From assembly GCF_037975245.1 (NCBI RefSeq), contig NC_092561.1:17427001-17491000 (forward strand): 64,000 bases of DNA, read 5' to 3'. Position 1 is the first letter of the stretch; each line of letters begins with the position of its first letter. A program made the position numbers and the translations under genes. This document shows, one piece after another, positions 1 to 20,800 of this stretch. Origin of the DNA: Apostichopus japonicus. Taxonomy: Eukaryota > Echinodermata > Holothuroidea > Aspidochirotida > Stichopodidae. The notes beneath the pieces were generated by a model that saw nothing but the letters and a program-made list of their open reading frames with translations, was not told where the DNA came from and made no database searches.

Positions 1-355
1 AATTCAATTGCCACACAAAAACCAAGGGTAATTTCTTTATATATTATATATCACTGATTAGATAATAAAAGGTGTTCAAGAACAAAGAATTACGTCATGT
101 GATCATTACTACGTAAAACCTTTCACTTGCACGCCCAAAAAGTACGTAAGTATTCATCAATCAGATATGTATTTGTTCAGTTCCGTGTACTATAGGTGAA
201 AGAGCTGACAGAATTGTAGAGATAAATAAAAATGTTCTCTATAAGAATCAATGAATGATCAATCAATAGTTTGCAATTATTAACATTTACTTAATTAATC
301 GCAGCTGGAACTTTCTTATTGTTTCTCATTGTTTTTCATAATGCTCTCTTCATAG
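1..355. other. no gene seen; left-edge intron or upstream DNA
   Basis: AT-rich sequence without a recognisable exon. It ends in a pyrimidine-rich tract and an AG at 354-355 that serves as splice acceptor for the first Ig exon, so it is most simply an intron of the receptor gene whose 5' part lies outside the window. Confidence 0.5.
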
Positions 356-10620
<10,265 letters not shown>

Positions 10621-11258
10621 ATGTGTTGAATTAATTTATATTTCTTCATTATTAAGGACACAATACTAGAATAACATAATTTAACGAGGTGATAAACAGT
10701 GGACCTAGTGAGCCAAGAATATTGCCGGTTTATACATTACTATTATTTTATAATTCCTTATATTCTAGCTTTACATTTATATCTTTATTTTCCAAATATT
10801 ACCTACATTTAAATTTTCAACAAAAGTTTATTGTATTTTCTTGATTATTCCTTCATGAGGAGAAAATAATAAAATAGTGCGTAAATACGACAAGTTGATT
10901 AACAGTAGGCCTATTGAGGGGAAAGTATTGCCAGTTTAAGCATTATTTTTTTCTTCCCTTTAAAAATAGTACCCATATCGAAATTGTCCTTTGTTGAAAA
11001 GCCTTGATATTGTTTATTTTAACAAGTTAAAAATTTATGAAAATCCCGATAAAGATTTATTTACACAATATTAGCAAGGAACTTTATTTCTATCATGGAG
11101 CATTGAACTCACAAAACTATGAATTGAAATTCTGTAATATCTCTTCTGTTACAAAAGGAAGTTCCTGTTTCATCCGGGACGGAAGATAGCTCACATTACC
11201 ATTGCTTAGCATTGGATCAGGAAGATGACTACGTTCGGTGTGGCAACACAACTTAAGA
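10621..11258. other. no gene seen
   Basis: AT-rich non-coding sequence downstream of the kinase exons. A short phrase about an AAAATAAT-rich stretch recurs at 10670-10700 and 10870-10930, suggesting an old local repeat. I see no exon or mobile element. Confidence 0.4.
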
Positions 11259-11750
11259 GTATCCGGTTGCCAATGCAGTAATATAACTACCTGTAACAGC
11301 AGCATTAGTAACAGTGGCCGTAGTTACAGCAGTATGGTAACAGTAGAACCAGTAACAGCAGCAGCAGTAGCAGCAACATGTAAATTCTTTAGTAGACGCA
11401 AGTGAAACAGTTCAAAACAGTGACAATAGTAACATTAGCAACAGTAAGACTACCAATAGCAGCAGTAGCAGCAGCAAATTCCAGAGTAGCAGCAGCAAAT
11501 TCCAGAGTATCAACAGCGCTTATATCAGCAGCATTAGTAACAGCAACATTAGAAGCACTAGTAACAACATGAAAAGTAACAGCAGCAGAAGTAATAATAG
11601 CAGCAGCAGCAGCAGCAATCTCCCAAGTAACAGCAGAACCTGCATCAGCATCATTAGTAATAGTAGCAGTGGTAGCAATAGACACAGTAACAACAATATT
11701 AATTACAGCAGCAGCAGAAGTAGTAACATGAGCAGTAATAATATATATTT
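11259..11750. repeat. degenerate CAG/AGT/AAC trinucleotide-rich low-complexity tract
   Basis: About 480 bp made of AGCAGTAACAGC-like triplets, the purine-rich strand being +. It opens serine/asparagine-rich and alanine/threonine-rich frames on both strands that are composition artefacts. No conserved protein is present. Confidence 0.8.
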
Positions 11751-11937
11751 AGCCATCATAACAAATTTTAATTTAATTTAACCTTGTCCAAGTTCAACAT
11801 TTGCTATACCATACACAACTATTCTGAGATAATGCTATATTCCTTGTAAACTATTTCCTAAAACAGCCTCGTAAGTGCTGAATTGGAAGTGGTTAACAAA
11901 ACACACATACTTAAGTAAACTTTAGTATACCTTTGAC

Positions 11938-12157
11938 ATGTTTCATATGTCCAATGTTTATAGCTATATTACTTTATTAACTATATGTACTATGCTCTTA
12001 AGATAATCTTCATTGCATTACTCTCAAAATCTTTAAGCATATTGTGATCAGTATCTGGTAATTGTTTGCATCTTTTAATAAGTTAATGAGTAAGTTTCGT
12101 TGTACTTTGATTACGGTTAGTGTTTGCAAAGGTGAATCGTTACATATACTTGAATAA
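11938..12157 (+). repeat. direct repeat, left copy (pairs with 13073-13297)
   Basis: Shares long phrases with 13073-13297, such as TTCATAGCTATATTACTTT-like and AATAAGTTAATGAGTAA followed by TTTCGTTGTACTTTGATTACGG. The two copies flank a LINE fragment. They are diverged, roughly 80-85% by eye. Confidence 0.7.
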
Positions 12158-12189
12158 ACTTTAATATACCTTTGACCTTTGTTAGTTTG

Positions 12190-12895
12190 CCAATGATCAG
12201 TCAAATTATCAGAGTTCAGTGAATGATATAGTCTCAACCTTTGATCGGAAGAATCTACTGCTCAATCCAGCAAAGTTCAAGGAAATGTGCTTTGCTAACG
12301 CTAGCATAAAGCACTGAGGTCTCTTATCGGCAGGATCAAGTAAGGTTGAAATACATGGGTCGAATGTAGAGCGAACGTCAAAGTGACTACTTAGGGGTAT
12401 GCATAGATGATAAACTGACATTCAGTTGTCATATATCGAAGGCATTGAGTAAAGTGTATTACATGTGTCCAGCTTGGCTTACGTAGTATCTTTCTTCAAT
12501 GAAGGTGCAAAGGAGAGTGTTTTCCGTTCTTTCATCTTGCCACACATTATATATGCTGTACCTGTCTGGTATCACTTCATTTCCGCTAAAGATAAATCCA
12601 TACTGATAAAATTCCTTATGTATGCATCACAAATACTGCATATCGACTATCAATCATTAAGAGAGGAAGTAAATGAAGCTGCTAGGAAAGACTTCGTCAG
12701 AATGACAGAAAAAATCAGGAATGACGAAAAACACCCACTGCATGTCCCACTTATGAGTCATCTAGTGAAGTCAACCAGAACCCTCAGAAATCCAAATATC
12801 TTGCCCAAATATATAGTTCAACTGTATAGAAATTCGTTCATATACCGTGCAGCAATGTTTATACAATTTGATAGTTTAGAACCTTTATTATAGTT
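12190..12895 (+). mobile_element. LINE fragment (reverse transcriptase thumb and C-terminal part)
   Basis: Frames at 12215-12320 (NLLLNPAKFKEMCFAN) and 12465-12893 (SFILPHIIYAVPVWYHF, then RNSFIYRAAMFIQF) match the region after the catalytic box of a non-LTR reverse transcriptase. The first part is broken by stops and shifts; the second is a 142-codon open frame. The family differs from the LINE at 2-5.6 kb. It is flanked by the direct repeats at 11938 and 13073. Confidence 0.65.
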
Positions 12896-13072
12896 TCAGT
12901 AATGACTATTTCATCATTTTATGTTTAAACCATTTAACAATCTTATTTTACTTACTTACCATTTCCATATCATTTGTTTAATCTTAACAAGAACTGTTTT
13001 TTGATATACGCCTATTTATAAATATTTTATATTTATACTGGTTTAAAATAAATCGAAATAAATCTAAAACAG

Positions 13073-13297
13073 GTTTCATATAGGAATATCCAAGTGTTCA
13101 TAGCTATATTACTTTGATTACGCATAGTGTTAACTCTATCTGTACACTGTTCTTAAAATAATCTTCATTGCATTATTATCAAATCTTAAAGCAAATTATT
13201 ATCAATATCTATTGATTGTTTGCCTATTGTAATAAGTTAATGAGTAATTTTCGTTGTACTTTGATTACGGTAAGTGCTACCAAAGGTGAATAGTTTT
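13073..13297 (+). repeat. direct repeat, right copy (pairs with 11938-12157)
   Basis: Second copy of the roughly 220-bp direct repeat described at 11938, on the other side of the LINE fragment. Confidence 0.7.
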
Positions 13298-13339
13298 GAA
13301 CTTTTTTAATCAGTCAACGAGATTGTTTGTTTGTTTTAG

Positions 13340-13477
13340 TATCAAGTAATATCTAAAGATTACACAAAGATCAGTACAAACTTGCTGTATTGTTCAGACC
13401 TACATTCGGATTCAACGTGGACTAATATGTTGTTTCATGTAGATATTCTAGAGGCGGTTTACATCTCTAAACGGTAA
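13340..13477 (+). CDS. candidate C-terminal tail exon of the receptor pseudokinase
   Basis: The acceptor TTTGTTTTAG ends at 13339. In phase 0, which is what the donor at 10600 would deliver, the next 45 codons are open and end at TAA 13475-13477. The product is tyrosine-containing (DYTKIS, LLYCSD, AVYISKR), plausible for a cytoplasmic tail. A random frame of this length is not rare, and the alternative is read-through to the stop at 10618, so this is tentative. Confidence 0.35.
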   Translation, partial: YQVISKDYTKISTNLLYCSDLHSDSTWTNMLFHVDILEAVYISKR

Positions 13478-14373
13478 ATATATACCCATTTGTATTGTTT
13501 TTTAAAGATATAAACCTGCGCTTTCACTGTGCGATGTTATCGATTAATGCCTTCACAGAAAACTTCGATCAAAGTACATCATACAATACTAGTGTGCTAA
13601 ATATGTCTAAACCAATTCCAAACATATCTAAATATATGTACGAAAAGCTACGGGTAATTTTGAACGGGTATATCTTCGTTGCAACAAATGTATGCAGAAC
13701 CTCGAAGTGAAGGTTTCTATGGTGTTGACGTAACATCTCCGACCAATCATGAACGACTTTTTACGCACACATGCAAAGCTGTTTGGGAAAAAATTCGAAC
13801 CCGCGCCTCCCGCTTTACATGCGGACACCCTAACCGTATAAACATATATACATGCATGTATACATACATTATTATTACAGTAAGCTTTGCGGGCTATTTC
13901 AACATAAAGGGTGATTATCATAAATATTTCAGTAGCAATGCGGACAATATCCTTCAAGGCAAGTTCCGAACAAACGCTTTAAATCGTTCAATTTACTCAC
14001 TTTTTGAAGTTTTATAAAGCATGAAACAGCCTCAAATACATTTAATAGCAAAACTGTTTCTACAACTGTTGATGGGTAGTTACAGATAAGTTTAACTTTG
14101 TTTTCTTTCAAGTTCCTAAACTAAGATTTCTTTAGTTTTCCCTTTCTTTTTCCCTGTATTTATTGTTTTTCTTTATCTCTTCTGGTCTATTTTGTAATGT
14201 GTAGCTGCCTGTGAAACCATTTATAGTTTCTTCAGCTTTCTTCTTATTCCCTTATATTGATCCTTATTCCATGTTTTCGTCAAATGGAAGAAATTGAACT
14301 GAACATATAGATGCATCTTTTATAATGCATGAGCTCAATTTGTTGATGTTTTGCATAAATTTTGTTAACAGAT

Positions 14374-14449
14374 ATGGCAAACAGTTCACGAAGATGTGTC
14401 ATCGTTTGCATGTTACTACAAGTAGGCGTACTCGCAGGACACAACGAAG
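14374..14449 (+). CDS. signal-peptide exon of the multi-Ig receptor
   Basis: ATG at 14374 opens MANSSRRCVIVCMLLQVGVL followed by AGHNE, then a GTAATA donor at 14450. The basic start, hydrophobic core and small residues before a probable cleavage site are typical of secretory signals. It ends in phase 1, the normal junction between a signal exon and the first Ig exon. The next compatible exon on this strand is 18775. Confidence 0.65.
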
Positions 14450-16270
14450 GTAATACGTGTATATTCGTATCATTTCGAGGACGTAAATTTCTGTCAGGCA
14501 CGGCACCTCAATTTGAGGACCCCTCGAATTGATGTGTGTATAAACACACTGTGCGCTGCATATGTGTATTTTATGCACAAAGTGTACGTACAGTAATACA
14601 CATGGGAACTACAGCAACGGAGGACGACCCATCTTGGCTGGGTTACTAACAGTTTTTATTTCTTGTTTGTGGTAGCATTTAGCAAATCCAGTATTGGTTT
14701 CCTTTGGGACAAGTATGTGTGTAACGGCTACGCAATAAGTGGTTTATTAATAAGTGGTTTATTCATGGCTTTGATAATACTAAAAACAAATTACATATAG
14801 AAACGTTTTTACAATGATACGTTGAAATGAACACATTTTAATGCGTTTGGTTACACTTATATATGCCGCCGCCAGTGGCAAACCTTTCAGGCTTCCAGTT
14901 AGACTCCAAGATTAACCCCCTTGAATGAACCTGTCTCGTTGACAGGAGGCATGGGAGCACATGATGACAAAAACGCAAACCAGCACTATCTTGATAGAGC
15001 GCACAGTTATGTTTCATAGTATTCAAAGTCCGAGTATAAGTCTAATAGTTTATAGGGTAACCACATGTCTCTAGTTTATTATAACCTGTCTTGTGGGCTA
15101 ATATTAGACTGCCTAACAGCAAAACATCAAATTAACGATTTCAAAACCTGACCAACTTGAAGTTTCCTCCATTCTTTTCCTTTACAAAATGCATATAAAT
15201 GTTGACAGTTTCCATTACCGAGCACTAATCAAGGTCTGTGATGCTTAGATGCTATTCAAAAACTACTTGTCCTCAATGAACAACAAAAGATCTGCAAAGA
15301 ACCATATTTCTAACAGTAAAACTTTGGAAGTATTTTCATCATATTATTTTGTTACGACCCGCCCCCCCCCCACCCCCAAATCTTGTCAAAGTTTGAAAGC
15401 ATGCTTCATGATAAGCATTTTTGTTTTGCACTTATTGCGAAAGATGTTCTCGTACCGAAACATTGACGTACAAAACTCGTCAAACCAGTTCCAAAAGGGT
15501 ACCATTGTCTCCCACTACTGGCTAATATCATTCAGAAGAATGTTCACCTACTTCAAGGCACCGAACGCCTGAAATCAGTTTTCTCAGAACAACCAGTCAT
15601 CGCTTTTAAAAGACCCAGTAACCTACGGTTTATTTTAGTTCGGGCATCCTTTCGGGATGACACCCCATTAGGGGAAAGCAAAACAGAAACTACAGGGTCA
15701 TCGCCCTGTACACAAAATTGCAAAACGTGCTTACTTGTCGATTCGACTTGGGCCTTTCAGAGCAACCAAACCAAACGCACGTTCCAAATTCGGCATAAAA
15801 TAAACTGCCTATCCAAAAATGTCTTTTACCTTGATAAGAATATTTCTGGGAACTAAACATAAAGACCACGGCACCATTCGGTTTAAACATCAGAAACGAT
15901 TTGCCGTCTCAGATAAACCAAAACAGTTCCTTTGCAATTACGACAGAATCGGATTAAAATAATCCGACACGGATTAAAATAATCCGGTTTTCTGAAACTT
16001 CAGCAGAAATCAGTAAGTAGCTTCGACTTCACAACCATACCGACACTCTTTTCTATAAAATAGTTTCAATTCCGGCTACTCCTTGTCACTTTCGGTGATC
16101 ATGCACTGAAGAACTAGCTGAAGAAAGCTAGTTCTTCAGTGCATGAAAGCTGCAAACACCAAACATTGGCTGTTTTACTTTCAATCACTTACCTAATAAA
16201 ATTATTGCATCTCACTCGAGATCAGCCTTTCTCTAAATGTAGCATAGTTGTTTAACAGTTTTCCGTTATT

Positions 16271-16339
<69 letters not shown>

Positions 16340-16748
16340 CCAAGCCGTAAATAAGATTGGATGTGTAGCAAGTGGTATGACAGATATATAGTAATTCAAT
16401 AGAGAATAACACTATTTACGGCTTGGCTTGCCTAAAGAGTGGTTATTCTGTGTAAAATTGTCAGATTTAAAGCGTCAGGGGTGCACTCTGTACAATCATA
16501 ACACTTGGGTAATACGCCCTTCATGACAGTTATTCAAAGCCAATTTATACGCTTTAACACACCAGTAGAATCACTGGGGTCGAGTGGTACGGACTTCGGT
16601 TCGTGACGCGAAGATCCGGGGTTCGATTCCTACCTTCGCCTGATGAGTCCCAGAAGGACGAAACCGGTCGTGAAGTGGAATTTTTCTGGTGTGTTATTCT
16701 TTATTGAATTACTATATATCTGTCATACCACTTGCTACACATCCAATT

Positions 16749-16837
<89 letters not shown>

Positions 16838-16933
16838 GTCTGATGATCGCTCAACGCGTGAAACTCTGAGTAACAACTAGTAGTGTTTCACTTGGCTCAA
16901 CTATTCTCAACATATAAATACATTAATTACATA

Positions 16934-16987
<54 letters not shown>

Positions 16988-17346
16988 GGTTATAGCTAGG
17001 AGATTGTGAGTGCTGGTTAAATAAATTTGCGAAGCGTAGCGAGCGTAGCGAGCGAAGCTCTCGCATCTCACGTACAGCTAGACTTCGTTTTACACTGATT
17101 TTAGCTTACTTTTCATGATGATTTTTGCTACTTTTCAGATTTACAATTGGTAAATAACAGAAAAAGGTGACGTTATTATCATGTTTTACGGCAAGGGAAA
17201 GATAAATTTGTTACTTTTGTTGTATTTCACAAGCATTTTACTATTTTTTTGTGCCGGCCAGTGGACTGTTTATTCACTTCCAATGCCGGCCGGCAGGCGT
17301 GAGTGGCGGTTACCACCGGCCGCCGCCGGCCGGCGTGGCTATAACC

Positions 17347-17418
<72 letters not shown>

Positions 17419-17754
17419 GAAAATCGTAATGAGTTGGAAAAACAAGAACAGTGAAAAAACTTTCAGCCTCCACCGGGATTCGAACCTTCCGGGGGGCCTT
17501 CCGCTCTGTACGCGGACACCCTAACCACTAGGCTATGGACGCTGATTGTATGTCCAGAGGTTCGAAACCGGTAAGGAAGATCGTAATTCCACTGTAGGCG
17601 TTTGTCACCTGTATCGAACAATACTAGTTCTGTTTTTGGTGACATATTTTGCCTTACTCTAGAGATCAAACATGATGCTGACCAACTCGAAATCATTTGT
17701 GATTCCTAAAACCGGATCCCGAAAGAGATACTTTGAACAGACTTTATGTTAATG

Positions 17755-17809
<55 letters not shown>

Positions 17810-20800
17810 GTGGGTGTGTGGTGGGGATGTATATTTATAGTGTGAATGTGAAATATAAGTGTCTATATAACTGTCAATAAAGGCGTATTTCGCACGTGTT
17901 ACGATTGCAAAGAGTGCACCCTGATGCTATTGAATCTGACAATGTACACATCAATATTTGTTCCTTATATATTAATACATTATACCTATTAATAGAAACT
18001 GCGATAGGCTTGATAATGTAGAACTGTGGAGAATCCTGGCAGCATCAAACCAGGGATGTCTTTAGCTGCTGGCTATAGTTATTTCGTTCGGTTGTGCCCA
18101 TAGTCGTAGGAGGCGGGGGCTGGGGGGTGCCCCCAACTTAACCGAGCATTTTTGTGAAAATTCGGGAAATAAGCTTAGATTTTTCGGGCACCTACTGAAA
18201 GAAAAATAAATTGCAAGATGTACCGTAGCAAATTCTCGTTGGTAATTAATATAAAGTTCTAAACTTGACCGAATTTTACGCCATTACTAATGTAAAAGAG
18301 AGTTTTGACATAATTGGCCCTCCATGTTTTTTCTCCATCTACAAAAGACACTTCGTTGTTTACATTAGCATCCCACGGTATACTGCGCAACTTTCACGGA
18401 CCGTACGGTACACGATGTCATGCGATGTAATAACCGATGCATGCCTATATGATATGTGCATTAAGAAGTTGAACGCGCGGAGCGCTGGAAAATGTTGGCT
18501 ATATTTTTCGGGCAAGTCGTTACAGCCCCCACCCCCCCCCCCCCCATCAAATTGGTCTTCTACGCCTATGGTTGTGCCAAACCAATAAATATAGTTGAAA
18601 TTTTACTTTTAGACCTCATCTATCGTACTATTCGTGACGTATTGCGTTTCCCCTTTACTTATTTATGATAATTAGATTAACTGCAGCTTTAAAATATCGA
18701 AAAATCTCTCCAATAACTTTCGGTCTAGATTTATACTATTTTTGACATTCATTTGCATATACTCTTCGCCATAGAAGCCTTTGCTAATATCAACTGCCCG
18801 TCACCACAATATGTAGTACTTGGTAGGACAGGACGGCTTGTCTGCAGCTTTCCGAATATATTTGCCGCTGTTTTTTGGAAATACGAACAGGGAGACGAAA
18901 CGTCTTCTTTGGTGGGTCTCAAAGGTACAATAAAGGGAGGACCTGGCTATGAAAGTGGAAAATATGACATTCATTCAAATGGCTCATTAATAATCAACGA
19001 GGTGGGAGTGGAAGACGAGGGTATCTACGTGGTGATATTTATTACTTCAGAAGACAACATAGCAGATTTTAGAATCACAGTGAACGTAACAGGTGAGGGG
19101 TGCTCAGTTTTATCCACTTTAAATGTGGGAACTCATCATAATTGTAATGGAAGACTCTTCTTATCATATTTTATTTAGATTTCTGCAATTATACCGTAGG
19201 TAACGCAAACAAAAATAAATTAAAAAGAATAAACGAAAATGGTGAAAATTTGCGATACAGACTCCAGTCCAATTAGGATTTGATTGTAAAACTTTCCCAA
19301 GGTGAACCAAATATTATTACCTTGCTGTTAAAATTTTACTTGGTGTAGAGATGAATCTAGACAGACGTATTTCGCACTAATTTATCTGATTGCACTTACT
19401 CTTCACTATACAGATTACCATAGAAGCCCATTTGGCGATCTTTACTGTAAAACGCCACAATATTTGCAACTTGGCCGTGCTGGACAACTTGACTGCAAAT
19501 TTCCGGAAACTTTTCATGGGGTAATTTGGAAGCAGGAAAGGAATGGGCGGCTATATATTCTAGTGGCAAAACAAAATTTACTGAAGAATGGACAAGGTTT
19601 CATATATGGTTTATATGATATACACCCAAATGGATCACTGAAAATACACGAGGTTCAAGCAACAAACGATGGGATCTACGAGGTAACGCTGGTAACCGCA
19701 GAGGACAACATTAGACATGCAAGAGTAACCTTGGTAACAACAGGTAAAGGCGTGTTCCCTTTCATCCACTTCTGTTGTTGACAATTACCCACTTTTGTTA
19801 GGGATGTTGGGATCTAAGCATCTTTCTTTTATTTCTTGATGTAACTTTTATTTTTGTAAACTAAACTAATATCAAAATGAAACTAAGATGTTAAAAACAA
19901 AAATTCAATTTAAGATACAACACAGATCTTATTGATTATACTATATGGAGTGTTTCTTGTGTAGTGAATTTTTTACCTACTCTTCATTATAGTGTTGTCG
20001 AAACAGAATCACCCATACATAAACCTATGTGGAGAAGAGGATCACTGTTCTCGTCGATATGATCCAGGAACCCCTATTTACTGCTCATACAATCACTCCA
20101 GACCTGCTGTTAACCTCAACTGGTACATAAGACACCCTAGTAATGACACGTTACTGCGAGCCTCATTCAAATACGAGGCAGATTCGAACGAAACATTTTC
20201 GTCGATTTCGAGATTAAACATGGAGGACTTTGCAGTTGGTAGCTTTGTGTTTCTCGTCTGCGTTGCTGATGGACCACCATTGACATTTGATACCATAGAA
20301 AGCTGGTTGATATTGGATACATCCCCGGAAATCTACAAAATTTCGAACGATGTAAGCATTTCAAAGATGGACGTCCAATTTCAAGGAAATACAAGGCTCT
20401 CTTGCAGTGAAATACAGCCAACCCTTGAAGCTGTTATTTGGTTATCTGTGGATTTGACAGGTTTAACATCAACTTTAGTATATTCCATGTATCACACACC
20501 GCACGGACGGTACTATACAGATTCCAACGTTTACTTTGATGACAAAAGTACTGACATTGAGTTATTCCGTGTAACTCGCGAAAACGAAAAGATATACGTG
20601 TGTCTTTCTACCAACGGTACTCATACTGAAGTAATGGCTGCATTTCAACTAGCAGTATATGGTAAGAAAACCGAATGACATTTCAATTAACAACATTATT
20701 GTTAACTATTAACCGAAGAATGTTTCTGTACAGCAAAGTCAGATTGACGTGACACTCTTCCAAAAGGGGTGATATGTTTATAATCTATAACTTTTCCTAT

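Noticed and set aside
11389-11781. Serine/asparagine-rich and alanine/threonine-rich open frames
   Set aside because: Products of the CAG/AGT trinucleotide-like tract; both strands are open for compositional reasons and no domain is visible.
13786-13840. tRNA gene on the minus strand
   Set aside because: Same tRNA-like family as 17466 with a damaged A box; not a functional tRNA.
16202-17454. Tyr/Ile repeat proteins
   Set aside because: Translations of (TA)n microsatellites.
17466-17545. tRNA gene on the minus strand
   Set aside because: A and B boxes are present, but the T stem does not pair properly and the sequence lies in a repeat family; treated as tRNA-derived SINE-type sequence.
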